A stretch of DNA of 64,000 nucleotides from Culicoidibacter larvae (GCF_005771635.1 NZ_VBWP01000004.1:158743-222742); one strand, 5' to 3'; shown: positions 18,225-26,659, counted from the stretch's first letter. Numbers and translations are program-made. Notes: generated from the letters alone by a model not told the origin.

Positions 18225-19220
18225 ATGTGTACAAGTATTACTTTTAAAACTGATGATCAAATTAATATGCTGGCGCGAACAATGGATTTTGCTTTAGTAT
18301 TGGATCCGGTCATGACGATGATGCCGCGTAATTATCATTGGCAATCATTATATCAGATAACGCAACCTGATTCACAATTTGCATTTGCCGGACTATCACG
18401 AAGCTTTGATGGTCATAATTATGTTTTTGCCGATGGTATAAACGAAGCCGGACTTGCCTGTGCAGTATTATATTTTCCAGGTTATGCCAGCTATTCAGAA
18501 AGTTTTGCTACTGGTAAAATTAATTTAGCACCGCACGAAGTTGTGCAGTGGCTCCTTTCGAGTTTTAATAACTTAGAAGATGTTAAGGAAGCAGTAACTA
18601 AATTACATCTGATTGACACCCCGTTACCATTTTTAGGTACAACACCGCCATTACACTGGATTGTCACTGATGAAAGTGGAGCATCAATTGTTATTGAACC
18701 GCTTGCTGAAGGTATAAAAGTTTATGATAATCCTATCGGGGTAATGACAAATAGTCCTGATTTCAACTGGCACCTAACTAATATCCGTAACTATATAGGT
18801 ATCAGACCGGAACAACTGACTGATATTACAATTAATGGTACAACTTTTAAACCATTCGGTCAGGGCGCTGGCACTTTTGGACTACCTGGCGATTTCACGC
18901 CACCGGCACGTTTCATCCGTACGGTCTTTAATCGCCATGCAATGCGTAATATTCATGGTGAAGAAGAGGCAATTAAAGCGGTTTACCATATATTGGCAAG
19001 CGTTGATATTCCTCGCGGCAGTGTCATCACTGCTCAAGATAGCTACGATTTTACGCAACATACTGCTTGTATGGTTTGTCAAAGTAGAACCTACTATTTC
19101 AAAACGTATGATAATAACCAAATCAATAAATTGGAATTAATGAAAGAAAATCTTGAAGGCAGTGAACCATTAACCTGGTCAGTACCTAAAGAGCAAAATT
19201 ACCATCATTTGAATGGGTAA
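18225..19220 (+). CDS. Choloylglycine hydrolase / penicillin V acylase-family enzyme
   Basis: The 331-residue Ntn hydrolase cleaves linear amide bonds; known members hydrolyse conjugated bile salts or penicillin V. The catalytic Cys must follow the initiator Met, which fixes the start at 18225 (MCTS) rather than the TTG or ATG at 18216 and 18219. The AGAGGAG site at 18208-18214 agrees. All known active-site positions are present: Cys2, Arg18, Asp21 (ARTMD), Asn73 (INEAGL), Asn176 (MTNSPDF) and Arg229 (PARFIR). It lacks a signal peptide and is likely cytoplasmic. Bile-salt versus other amide substrates cannot be separated by reading alone, but the enzyme fits a gut-associated host. Confidence 0.9.
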   Translation: MCTSITFKTDDQINMLARTMDFALVLDPVMTMMPRNYHWQSLYQITQPDSQFAFAGLSRSFDGHNYVFADGINEAGLACAVLYFPGYASYSESFATGKINLAPHEVVQWLLSSFNNLEDVKEAVTKLHLIDTPLPFLGTTPPLHWIVTDESGASIVIEPLAEGIKVYDNPIGVMTNSPDFNWHLTNIRNYIGIRPEQLTDITINGTTFKPFGQGAGTFGLPGDFTPPARFIRTVFNRHAMRNIHGEEEAIKAVYHILASVDIPRGSVITAQDSYDFTQHTACMVCQSRTYYFKTYDNNQINKLELMKENLEGSEPLTWSVPKEQNYHHLNG

Positions 19221-19225
19221 AATGT

Positions 19226-19259
19226 AAAACCCCTGAAGCCGAAGCTTCAGGGGTTTTTT
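19226..19259 (+). terminator. Rho-independent terminator
   Basis: The arms AAAACCCCTGAAGC / GCTTCAGGGGTTTT pair perfectly and are followed by T residues. Confidence 0.93.
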
Positions 19260-19406
19260 AGCTTTTGACACAAAGATTTCCAGCTTAGATACGCTATTCA
19301 TTTCCAAAATGAGATTTTTGTTTCAAAATATGAAAAAGGCTGTCTCATTCTGCGAAACTTTACTATAATGGGGGTAACAGGGCATTATGAAAGGATGAAC
19401 AATATA

Positions 19407-20240
19407 ATGAGTATTAAAGTAATAATTATGGATGTTGATGGAACTTTAACCAATTCGCAAAAGGGGATATCTCCTAAAACTAAAGAAGCATTATTAAATG
19501 CGCAAAAAGCCGGTTGTAAATTAATTTTAGCATCCGGACGACCAACTTCAGGATTAAAAGATTTTGCTGATGAACTTGATATGCCAAATAATGGTGGACT
19601 TTTAGTATCATATAATGGTTCTCAGGTTGTTGATAGTAAAACCGATGAAATTCTATTTAATCAGGCAATGACTGTTGAAGAAGGACAGGCAGTACTTGAG
19701 CATTTAAAGCAATTTGCTGTTCGACCAATGATTGATAAAAACGAATATATGTATGTAAATGATGTTTATAATTGTATGATTCCATTTAATGGTGAAGAGT
19801 TAAACATTATTCAATATGAGTCTCGTGGTGGTAAGTATAAATTATGCGAAAAGGATGATTTAGCATCATTTGCTGATTTTCCATTGAACAAGATTTTAAC
19901 TGCGGCTGATCCTGAATATTTACAAGCTAATTATAAAGCAATGATGGAACCATTTAAAGATAGCTTAAATTGCGTATTTACAGCGCCATTTTATTTTGAG
20001 TATACTGCCAATGGTATTGATAAAGCCAAAGCGCTTGATACGGTATTAATCCCAATGGGATATACCCGTGATGAAATGATTGCTTTTGGCGATGGACATA
20101 ATGATGCTACGATGGTTGAGTATGCCGGAACTGGTGTTGCTATGGGAAATGCCGTTGATGATTTAAAAGCCAAGGCCGATTATATCACACTATCAAATGA
20201 TGAAGATGGCATTGCTGTAGCATTGGCTGAATATTTATAA
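19407..20240 (+). CDS. Cof-type HAD sugar-phosphate phosphatase
   Basis: The 277-residue HAD IIB hydrolase has motif I DVDGTLTNS near the N-terminus, motif II LASGRPTSG, a large alpha/beta cap (about residues 85-195), the conserved lysine in NGIDKAKAL and motif IV GDGHNDATM. YidA-like relatives dephosphorylate sugar phosphates and other small phosphates. An earlier in-frame start at 19368 would add 13 residues with no ribosome binding site, while AAAGGA lies upstream of the ATG at 19407. A TATAAT box ends at 19369. It is followed after 21 bases by an RpiR-type regulator, so the two are probably co-transcribed. Confidence 0.9.
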   Translation: MSIKVIIMDVDGTLTNSQKGISPKTKEALLNAQKAGCKLILASGRPTSGLKDFADELDMPNNGGLLVSYNGSQVVDSKTDEILFNQAMTVEEGQAVLEHLKQFAVRPMIDKNEYMYVNDVYNCMIPFNGEELNIIQYESRGGKYKLCEKDDLASFADFPLNKILTAADPEYLQANYKAMMEPFKDSLNCVFTAPFYFEYTANGIDKAKALDTVLIPMGYTRDEMIAFGDGHNDATMVEYAGTGVAMGNAVDDLKAKADYITLSNDEDGIAVALAEYL

Positions 20241-20261
20241 TCTTTGAAAAAGGCTGAAATT

Positions 20262-21119
20262 ATGAATATATTTGCGTTGCTGGAACAAATGAATACAATT
20301 ACTAAAAGCGAACAAAGGGTGGTTGATTATATATTGACCAACCCTTATTCGTTTTTGTCGCAAAACATCAATCAGATTTGTGATACTTGCCAAGTTTCAC
20401 GCGCTTCGATATATCGACTCTGTCAAAAACTGGAACTATCCGGATTTTCGGATTTAAAGTTAGAAGTCTCAAAGAATATTGAAAGCTATCTTAAAGAGCA
20501 TGATGTTCTTAAATTCAATTTTCCATTTCATAAAGAAGAGGTTAGTGAGCAAATCATTCAAAAAATTAGCAATGATTATTTGCAAACCTCAGCAGCCACA
20601 CAAAATTTAATGGATACACGCATGCTTGAACGAAGTGCTAAACTATTAAAAAATGCTCAAAATATTACTTTATATAGCACCGCCGGCAATGTTTTCTTTG
20701 CAGAGAACTTTCAATTTCAAATGCAGGAGATCGGTATTAAAGTTCATGTGCCCATTGATGATTACCAGCAACGGTTAAGCGCAGCAGCAAGCAGTAAACA
20801 AGACGTCGCTATCCTCATTTCTTTTGGCGGTGGCGGGTCCGTTCAACAATTAATTCAACTATTCAAGCATAATCATACCCCAATTATATGTATTACCTCA
20901 GCACAAAAACATAACCCGATAAAGGATATATCTAAATATGTATTGTATATGACCGCTCAAGAAAGTCATTATCGTAAAATATCATCATTTTCAACCCGAC
21001 TGTCATTGCTCTATATTCTTGACTGCTTATTTGCAAGTTATTTTCAACTTGATTATGATAACAATATTCATAAAAAATTACATTACTACAAACTCTTATC
21101 TAATCAACAAACTATTTAG
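20262..21119 (+). CDS. MurR/RpiR-family transcriptional regulator
   Basis: The 285-residue protein has an N-terminal helix-turn-helix of the RpiR type (about residues 1-77, with SRASIYRLCQKLELSGFSDLK). A SIS sugar-isomerase domain follows (about 110-250, with NITLYSTAGNVFFAENF and ISFGGGGSVQQL). Such regulators sense phosphosugars. The adjacent sugar-phosphate phosphatase fits this, but the regulon is unknown. The TTG at 20244 is in frame, but AAAGG is better spaced for the ATG at 20262. Confidence 0.9.
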   Translation: MNIFALLEQMNTITKSEQRVVDYILTNPYSFLSQNINQICDTCQVSRASIYRLCQKLELSGFSDLKLEVSKNIESYLKEHDVLKFNFPFHKEEVSEQIIQKISNDYLQTSAATQNLMDTRMLERSAKLLKNAQNITLYSTAGNVFFAENFQFQMQEIGIKVHVPIDDYQQRLSAAASSKQDVAILISFGGGGSVQQLIQLFKHNHTPIICITSAQKHNPIKDISKYVLYMTAQESHYRKISSFSTRLSLLYILDCLFASYFQLDYDNNIHKKLHYYKLLSNQQTI

Positions 21120-21224
21120 GGAGAAGTGGAAATACTAAATTTCAAGAAATTCAGTATTTATTTTATAACCTGACAGACAGTTGTCATAAGTATAGTTTAT
21201 AATATAAAGAGAGGTGATTAGTGT

Positions 21225-21623
21225 ATGAATACTATAAACAATCCGCTGGTTCAAGAAAAGTTTTCGCTTTATCCTAAAGCATACCAAAAAAAGTTACTGC
21301 AACTGCGTGAGCTAATTTACTCAACCGCATATCAGCTTGATAATAACTTGGAAGTTACTGAAAGTTTAAAATGGGGGCAGCCAAGTTACACAGTAAAGGG
21401 CGGCACCCCAATCAGAATTGATGTATTTGATGATAATCAGGTGGCAATGTTTTTCCACTGCCAAACTAATTTAGTATCATATTTCAGAACAGTTTTTGAT
21501 GATAAACTAACTTTTTCAGGAAATCGTGCTATTATTTTAGATATTAATGAGCCGTTACCGGTTGCTAATATTACTTTTTGCATTGAATCGGCACTTCTAT
21601 ATCATAAGAAGAAAAACGGATAG
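21225..21623 (+). CDS. DUF1801 / YdhG-like protein
   Basis: The 132-residue cytoplasmic protein has the family core around EVTESLKWGQPSYTVKGG and an aromatic-rich strand AMFFHCQT. Family members have an iron-chaperone-like fold related to frataxin; the molecular role here is unknown. AGAGGTGATT precedes the ATG. The last codons form the 5' arm of a bidirectional terminator. Confidence 0.8.
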   Translation: MNTINNPLVQEKFSLYPKAYQKKLLQLRELIYSTAYQLDNNLEVTESLKWGQPSYTVKGGTPIRIDVFDDNQVAMFFHCQTNLVSYFRTVFDDKLTFSGNRAIILDINEPLPVANITFCIESALLYHKKKNG

Positions 21624-21642
21624 CCACAGGCTATCCGTTTTA
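21613..21642. terminator. Bidirectional Rho-independent terminator
   Basis: The perfect 13-base arms AAAACGGATAGCC / GGCTATCCGTTTT have a three-base loop. It ends the DUF1801 gene on + and is placed to end the small peptide gene on -, 15 bases beyond its stop codon. Confidence 0.92.
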
Positions 21643-21656
21643 ACTATTTCTATCAA

Positions 21657-21740
21657 TTAAAATATCCCTAAAATCCATAAGATAAAGGCCAGGAATACAC
21701 AAAATATCAACCAAATAAATTCTAAGATTTTGTCTAACAT
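21657..21740 (-). CDS. 27-residue hydrophobic peptide (possible type I toxin-like or signalling peptide)
   Basis: The peptide is MLDKILEF, then an almost unbroken hydrophobic run of 19 residues (IWLIFCVF..LWILGIF), so it is a single membrane helix with a short acidic/basic N-terminus. It is preceded by AAAGGAGG seven bases before the ATG, the strongest ribosome binding site in this part of the window. A promoter with 17-base spacing and a terminator downstream complete the unit. Small single-helix peptides of this size include type I toxins and membrane-complex subunits. There is no homology evidence for either. It faces a membrane-anchored XRE regulator across an operator-like palindrome. 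Confidence 0.7.
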   Translation of the reverse strand: MLDKILEFIWLIFCVFLAFILWILGIF

Positions 21741-21765
21741 TGTATCTCCTCCTTTAATTACATTA

Positions 21766-21794
21766 ACTATAACAAAATTGTTATGGCAAAACAA
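21766..21794 (-). promoter_or_regulatory. Promoter of the 27-residue peptide gene
   Basis: On the - strand, TTGTTT (21789-21794) and TATAGT (21766-21771) are separated by exactly 17 bases. Transcription would start about ten bases before the Shine-Dalgarno box. Confidence 0.65.
21769..21784. promoter_or_regulatory. Palindromic operator candidate
   Basis: ATAACAA and TTGTTAT are perfect inverted arms around AA. The palindrome overlaps the -10 box and spacer of the peptide promoter and lies 52 bases before the XRE gene. This is a natural repressor position. Confidence 0.55.
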
Positions 21795-21836
21795 ATTTAT
21801 TTAGTGATATACTAATGATATTGGAGGAATTCAAGT

Positions 21837-22340
21837 ATGTCTGAAAATTTGATGATTGGTAAAAAGATTAAACAGGAGCGAGTGCGGTTGCAGCTCACAC
21901 AAAAGCAGCTGGCAAGTCAGTTGAATGTTAGTGATAAAACTATTTCGCGGTGGGAACGTAGTGATGGTTACCCGGATATTACCTTATTACCACTTATTGC
22001 AAGTTCGCTGAATATGCGCTTGGAAGAGCTTTTTAATGAAGCAGACACTATAAGTATTATTCAAGAAGAACCGGTGGTAAAGTCGGAATACCTACAACTA
22101 AGTAAAAAAACAGCCATTGGAATTGGTTTTCTGTTTTTATTCTTTATTGTAATTCATTTGTTTGGTTTATTTACTTCAAACATTAGTATTGATTTTATAA
22201 CTGTTCTACAAATAATTGCTGATTATTTATTTGGGGCAATTTTTTGCAGCATAGTCGTTATTCCGCTGGTTTGTTTAGCAAAATACCTAAAGAATCGACG
22301 ATTCTCAATATCCGCGAGTAATTCTCAAGATTTGGCATAG
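21837..22340 (+). CDS. Membrane-anchored XRE-family regulator
   Basis: The 167-residue protein starts with a Cro/CI helix-turn-helix (about residues 7-61: LTQKQLASQLNVSDKTISRWE). A linker follows, then two membrane helices (about 93-113 and 120-146) and a short basic tail. HTH-plus-membrane proteins of this kind often control nearby membrane genes. TTGGAGGAATT precedes the ATG. It is divergent from the 27-residue peptide gene and is followed by a membrane M23 protein. Confidence 0.88.
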   Translation: MSENLMIGKKIKQERVRLQLTQKQLASQLNVSDKTISRWERSDGYPDITLLPLIASSLNMRLEELFNEADTISIIQEEPVVKSEYLQLSKKTAIGIGFLFLFFIVIHLFGLFTSNISIDFITVLQIIADYLFGAIFCSIVVIPLVCLAKYLKNRRFSISASNSQDLA

Positions 22341-22401
22341 ACTCTGACTAAGACTTCAGCTTATCATTACAGTATGATAAATGAAATGGAGTCGAAGAGA
22401 T

Positions 22402-23283
22402 ATGAACCGAATAAACAAATATGCTGTACCATTAATGAATGGAATTATTTTTTTAGCAATTGCGTGCTTACTTATTACACTAGGAATTTTAGTGTTTGAT
22501 ACTGGCCTGTTAAAAGCAACGATATGGATAGTCATGAAAATGTTTTATCCATTTGTTGGTATTTTTTTGGTGGTATTTGCTTTGGTAATGTTGATTATTA
22601 TCAAAGGGAAGGTAGTTGCTAAATTATTATTAGTTGCTTTGGCAACTTTATATCTTGTGCCATTATTATTGCTAATAAATATTATTTATGTGCCGTACCC
22701 GGCTGATTTGGCAACAACAGAACCGCAACTCATTGCTTCGTGGCCATTTAAGAATCCAACCGTTGTTGGCTGGGGCGGTGATGATCCGCAGGGAAATCTA
22801 CCTCATGCGATTTGGGCATCAGAGCGCTGGGCATACGATATTGTTAGTGAACCATACAATACCGGTTCAACTAATCTTGAAGCGTATGGAATTTATGGTG
22901 AAAAAGTGTATGCCCCGGTGTCAGGAACAATTGTTCAGGTTGTCATCGATGAACCGGATGTTGCTCCTAATACCGATAAATTTTCAATAGCAGAAGGTAA
23001 TCATGTTTACATCCATGTTGCCGCTACAGATTCATACGTATTATTATCTCATCTCAAGCAAGGCACAATCGACTTAAAAGTAGGCGATTCTGTCGAAGTT
23101 GGTGATTATATTGGCGAGATAGGTAATAGCGGCAGTACTTCTGAACCGCATTTACATATGCATCACCAGAAACAACATCCTAAGGATGTGCTTATTCCGA
23201 CGGCAGCTATTGGTTTGCCATTGTATTTTAAGGTTGACGGAAATGTGATTATGCCTGAGAAGGATATGATTATAAAACCATAA
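22402..23283 (+). CDS. Membrane protein with M23 peptidase domain
   Basis: The 293-residue protein has three membrane helices in its first ~100 residues and an outer M23 domain (about 130-285). The second zinc motif is intact (HLHMHHQ) and the aspartate of the first is present (RWAYDIV). However, the usual histidine four residues before that aspartate is Arg. Related M23-like proteins with this change occur, and activity is uncertain. The ATG at 22381 is in frame, but AATGGAG is better spaced for 22402. The gene is 61 bases after the XRE gene and ends at a terminator. Confidence 0.8.
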   Translation: MNRINKYAVPLMNGIIFLAIACLLITLGILVFDTGLLKATIWIVMKMFYPFVGIFLVVFALVMLIIIKGKVVAKLLLVALATLYLVPLLLLINIIYVPYPADLATTEPQLIASWPFKNPTVVGWGGDDPQGNLPHAIWASERWAYDIVSEPYNTGSTNLEAYGIYGEKVYAPVSGTIVQVVIDEPDVAPNTDKFSIAEGNHVYIHVAATDSYVLLSHLKQGTIDLKVGDSVEVGDYIGEIGNSGSTSEPHLHMHHQKQHPKDVLIPTAAIGLPLYFKVDGNVIMPEKDMIIKP

Positions 23284-23284
23284 C

Positions 23285-23315
23285 AAAAAGCTCAGGCACA
23301 ATGCCTGAGCTTTTT
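23285..23315 (+). terminator. Rho-independent terminator
   Basis: The 14-base arms AAAAAGCTCAGGCA / TGCCTGAGCTTTTT pair perfectly. Confidence 0.93.
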
Positions 23316-23426
23316 ACACTTTTCTCCCCAAAGGTGTATTTTTATTCAAAAACTTCATTATTAATTCATTGAATAGTGACCGATGATTAGCTATACTTAG
23401 ATTAATATGTGGCGAGAGGGGATATT

Positions 23427-23882
23427 ATGGTTCATTTTTTAGATGATTATTTAAATAAGAAAAGTGCTTCATGGGTTTTTGGTGCAACTTTAATCTTTAA
23501 TATAGCTATGCTTATTTTAGCGTCGTTAATTGCCCAAGGGAATCTATTGTTTAGCGATCTTGATTATCATATAATTGCCTCAGTATTACTATACTTTTCG
23601 GCAATAATTCCGTTTGTATTCTTTATGAATATTTGGCAAAAAAATGCAGTTATTTTTATGTGGTTTTTATTTGTTGGCACTGGAAATATATTGATAGGAA
23701 TGTATCTTATGTACCTGACTTTACTTTCAGGTTTAAGTATTGATGCTGCACGATTTTATTTATCAGAAATGAATCATAGCACATTCAGTATGGTAGTTTC
23801 AATTGTGGTTCCGCTAATTATTATCTTGCTGACATGTTGCTTTGTGCATTTGAAGATGAAGCAGGATAATGAGATAGAATAA
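23427..23882 (+). CDS. Four-helix membrane protein, unknown function
   Basis: The 151-residue protein consists of about four membrane helices (roughly residues 14-35, 46-66, 73-100 and 122-143) with short loops. I recognise no family. AGGGGA at 23417-23422 is spaced for the ATG at 23427, whereas the in-frame GTG at 23409 lies before it. It stands alone between two terminators. Confidence 0.7.
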   Translation: MVHFLDDYLNKKSASWVFGATLIFNIAMLILASLIAQGNLLFSDLDYHIIASVLLYFSAIIPFVFFMNIWQKNAVIFMWFLFVGTGNILIGMYLMYLTLLSGLSIDAARFYLSEMNHSTFSMVVSIVVPLIIILLTCCFVHLKMKQDNEIE

Positions 23883-23904
23883 GGCAACTTTACTTCTATA
23901 AATT

Positions 23905-23936
23905 AAAAACACAAGCTTATATAAGCTTGTGTTTTT
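23905..23936. terminator. Bidirectional Rho-independent terminator
   Basis: AAAAACACAAGCTTAT / ATAAGCTTGTGTTTTT is a perfect palindrome of 32 bases. It serves the membrane protein on + and the LRR gene on -. Confidence 0.9.
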
Positions 23937-23943
23937 AATTATA

Positions 23944-25395
23944 TCAAATTTTTTTACGATTTTTATTTACAACATAAAGTATGCCGGCAGACAGTACGGT
24001 TAAAACGCCAATTATAATAGCCTCCAGTGAATTACTTCCTGTATTTGGTAGTGTTGTAATTGTACTTGTAAGGTTATTATCAGATGTTTCTGAAACGCTA
24101 TTTTCTTGCCATTGTGCGTATAAGATTAGATCATTTTCAGGCATAGCATCAGAATTGAAATTCCATTTAGTGCCGCCAATTGGTTCAGTGTACCAACCTA
24201 AAAAACTATAACCAGGTTTAGTTGGAGTTATTGGCTTATTAATCACATCTCCATAAGCTATAGTATTTTCTTCAATAATGCTACTATCCACAGAAAAACT
24301 CACTTTAAACAGCTCTTTAAGCGGTTGGTTCACATTTCCGGAAAATTCATAATCAAGTTCATATAGACCAAAATTATAAGAAAAAACATGATTAAAAGAG
24401 TAGGTAAGATTTGAAGTATAAGTTAGCAAATCCCAAGAAATATTTGGCTCCGAATAAATACCATTATTACTAATGGTTTCTGGATTAATAATCGTTCCAT
24501 CAATATTTGTAATATCATTTTGAATAGTAATATGTTCAGCAAAGTTAACTGGATTTAGATTTATTTCTTGTTCAGCTAAACGCAAAACTGACATTCTTGG
24601 AAAATTGAAATTTGTAAGTGAACTAATATCACTGATTTGATTTCTATCTAAAAATATAGTGTCTAAATTTGGAAAGTGGGTTTCTGTAAATGGTGTAATA
24701 TCGCTGATTTTATTATCATCCAAAAGAATGTGCCTTAAATCTGGAAATGTTGCATTTTTGAGTGGTGTAATATCACTGATTTGATTTCTACCCATTCCTA
24801 ACCCCTGTAATCTCGGGAAATTAAACGATGCAATTGGATTAATATCGCTAATTTCAAGGTTGTCTAGTCCCAGACTCAGAAGAGATGGGAAATTTGCTGT
24901 TATAAGTGGACTTATATCACTAATTTGATTGTTGTCAAACCCTAAAACTCGCAGCGACGGAAAACTCGCGGTTGCAAATGGACTAATATCATCAATCTGA
25001 TTATCATTAAGTATTAGTATTTCTAGAAGTGGAAATTCGCTTGTAGTAATTGGACTTACATCATTTATTTCATTGCCATCAAGATATAAAATTCTAAGTT
25101 CTTTTAAATGTTGAATACCATCTAAATTGACAATATTCTTTAATGAAGCATATAACTGATCAATAGAGTCTAGGTCGCTTTGTGTAACAACTGTGTCACT
25201 AGATACACCAAATAGCGATGCAATTGTTGATGCGAAATTTGCATCAGGAAATATTTCATTGATTGCTGCTGGCGGTGGTGTAGATTCATATGTCGCTTGT
25301 ACAATCTCTTTTTGTGATTCACCAACATATATTGATGTTCCAGTTATTGTTGTTAATAGTATAAAACTAAATAAAATTTTTGAAAATATTTTCAT
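23944..25395 (-). CDS. Internalin-like LRR surface protein, LPNTG anchor (24-residue F-P repeats)
   Basis: The 483-residue protein has a signal peptide (about residues 1-33) and an internalin-type N-terminal cap (AAINEIFPDANFA). About eight leucine-rich repeats follow (about 90-285). Most are 24 residues long, end in Phe and begin with Pro (for example PSLRVLGFDNNQISDISPL). An Ig-like inter-repeat region and one InlB_B/Flg_new repeat (about 375-432) come next. The end is LPNTG plus helix and basic tail for sortase anchoring. GGGGGA at 25404-25409 is the ribosome binding site. By family it is a surface-exposed binding protein; the ligand is unknown. It is the first of three LRR paralogues here. 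Confidence 0.92.
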   Translation of the reverse strand: MKIFSKILFSFILLTTITGTSIYVGESQKEIVQATYESTPPPAAINEIFPDANFASTIASLFGVSSDTVVTQSDLDSIDQLYASLKNIVNLDGIQHLKELRILYLDGNEINDVSPITTSEFPLLEILILNDNQIDDISPFATASFPSLRVLGFDNNQISDISPLITANFPSLLSLGLDNLEISDINPIASFNFPRLQGLGMGRNQISDITPLKNATFPDLRHILLDDNKISDITPFTETHFPNLDTIFLDRNQISDISSLTNFNFPRMSVLRLAEQEINLNPVNFAEHITIQNDITNIDGTIINPETISNNGIYSEPNISWDLLTYTSNLTYSFNHVFSYNFGLYELDYEFSGNVNQPLKELFKVSFSVDSSIIEENTIAYGDVINKPITPTKPGYSFLGWYTEPIGGTKWNFNSDAMPENDLILYAQWQENSVSETSDNNLTSTITTLPNTGSNSLEAIIIGVLTVLSAGILYVVNKNRKKI

Positions 25396-25580
25396 TTTAA
25401 TTTTCCCCCATATTTTTTTAACGTTTTAATTCTCTCAAAATTATTATTATTTGTCAACCCTAAACCCGGTAGATTTTTTAAATCAGTCCAGTATGTAAAA
25501 GTTAAACGGACCAATACTTGCATTCACAATTTCTTATTGTTATAATTCTGTTAATATTAAATTCAGGAGTGATAATCGTA

Positions 25581-26021
25581 ATGAATCTTAGCTTTACTAT
25601 TTTGGAATGTTCCGATAAACAGGAGTTTGTTGATAGTGTCTGTATTGCCGGTTTATTAGATTACAACCTCAAACAAACAAATAATAAACTTCAAATTCCA
25701 GCCCCGGAAATTATTAAGGTTGCCCGTAATCAAGAGGGGACAATTATTGGTGGTATTTCTGGATCAATGTTTCTTTCAGGTATTGAAATTGAAACCCTTT
25801 GGGTTGATGAACGTTATCGCGGCCATCGGATTGCTTCAACACTATTGAGTACAATTGAAGACGAAGCACGTAAGGCAGGATGCCAAGTAGCTTATTTAAC
25901 AACATATTCATTTCAAGGACCGGATTTTTATCCTAAATGCGGGTATGTTTTCTGCGGAAAAGTAGATGGTTTTATCGATGATATTTCGCTATATACTTTT
26001 AAAAAAGAGCTTATAGCATAG
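25581..26021 (+). CDS. GNAT family N-acetyltransferase
   Basis: The 146-residue acetyltransferase has the acetyl-CoA loop RYRGHRIAS (about residues 84-92) after the strand IEIETLWVDE, and the FYPKCGYVF motif near residue 116. An upstream in-frame start at 25518 would add a hydrophobic stretch, but CAGGAGTGAT is spaced for the ATG at 25581. A TATAAT-like box lies at about 25537-25550. The substrate is unknown. Confidence 0.85.
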   Translation: MNLSFTILECSDKQEFVDSVCIAGLLDYNLKQTNNKLQIPAPEIIKVARNQEGTIIGGISGSMFLSGIEIETLWVDERYRGHRIASTLLSTIEDEARKAGCQVAYLTTYSFQGPDFYPKCGYVFCGKVDGFIDDISLYTFKKELIA

Positions 26022-26042
26022 TTTACTACTAACAGTTTTAAT

Positions 26043-26070
26043 AAAAGCGACCTCATCAAGGTCGCTTTTA
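26043..26070 (+). terminator. Rho-independent terminator
   Basis: The arms AAAAGCGACC / GGTCGCTTTT pair perfectly and are followed by TATTTTA. Confidence 0.9.
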
Positions 26071-26197
26071 TTTTAGATTATTCCCGACTAGCGTTCGAAA
26101 ACGACACATATTTCATTAAATATTCATTGATTATGTGAGCAGGTTATTCTATACTTGATTCAAAAATAGAGTAGATATGACTTGGAGGATCTCCCTT

Positions 26198-26530
26198 ATG
26201 TATGAAGAGATAATCAAAAACTTTATTAGCCATGGATATATAATTACATTGCAAGTAGATAGTGGTTATGAGGCAGTACATAATGATTTTACTTTTTCGC
26301 AAATGATTGAGGATAATTATTATTTTGAAAGCTGCTTGTCACTATCTAATGATGAATTATTGTTAGTTTATGACATTCTTTCAGGAGAGTATGAAGAAGA
26401 TTTTTTTACTGGCAAACCTAATGTCGAATTGATGAAACAATACAAAGAGAGAATACAACTTGAAGTGGGACGTTTAGAACTTAGCAAATATATTGGAATT
26501 AGTCCATATGTTATTGAGTCTATTTTATGA
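26198..26530 (+). CDS. Small acidic hypothetical protein
   Basis: The 110-residue soluble protein is rich in Glu, Asp and Tyr. I do not recognise its family. The in-frame ATG at 26177 overlaps TTGGAGG, which instead serves the ATG at 26198. A terminator follows. It stands alone between a GNAT gene and an LRR surface-protein gene. Confidence 0.65.
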   Translation: MYEEIIKNFISHGYIITLQVDSGYEAVHNDFTFSQMIEDNYYFESCLSLSNDELLLVYDILSGEYEEDFFTGKPNVELMKQYKERIQLEVGRLELSKYIGISPYVIESIL

Positions 26531-26563
26531 TCTAAGATACAGTTTTAAGTACATATGTATTAT

Positions 26564-26593
26564 AAAAAAGACCCAAATATTTGGTCTTTTTTA
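26564..26593 (+). terminator. Rho-independent terminator
   Basis: The inverted repeat AAAAAGACC / GGTCTTTTT surrounds a self-complementary AT centre and ends in a T run. Confidence 0.8.
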
Positions 26594-26659
26594 TAATATA
26601 TATTCGTGTATAATTATGGGTGCACTGCTTTGCAAACTAGCATAAAAAGGAGAATAATA

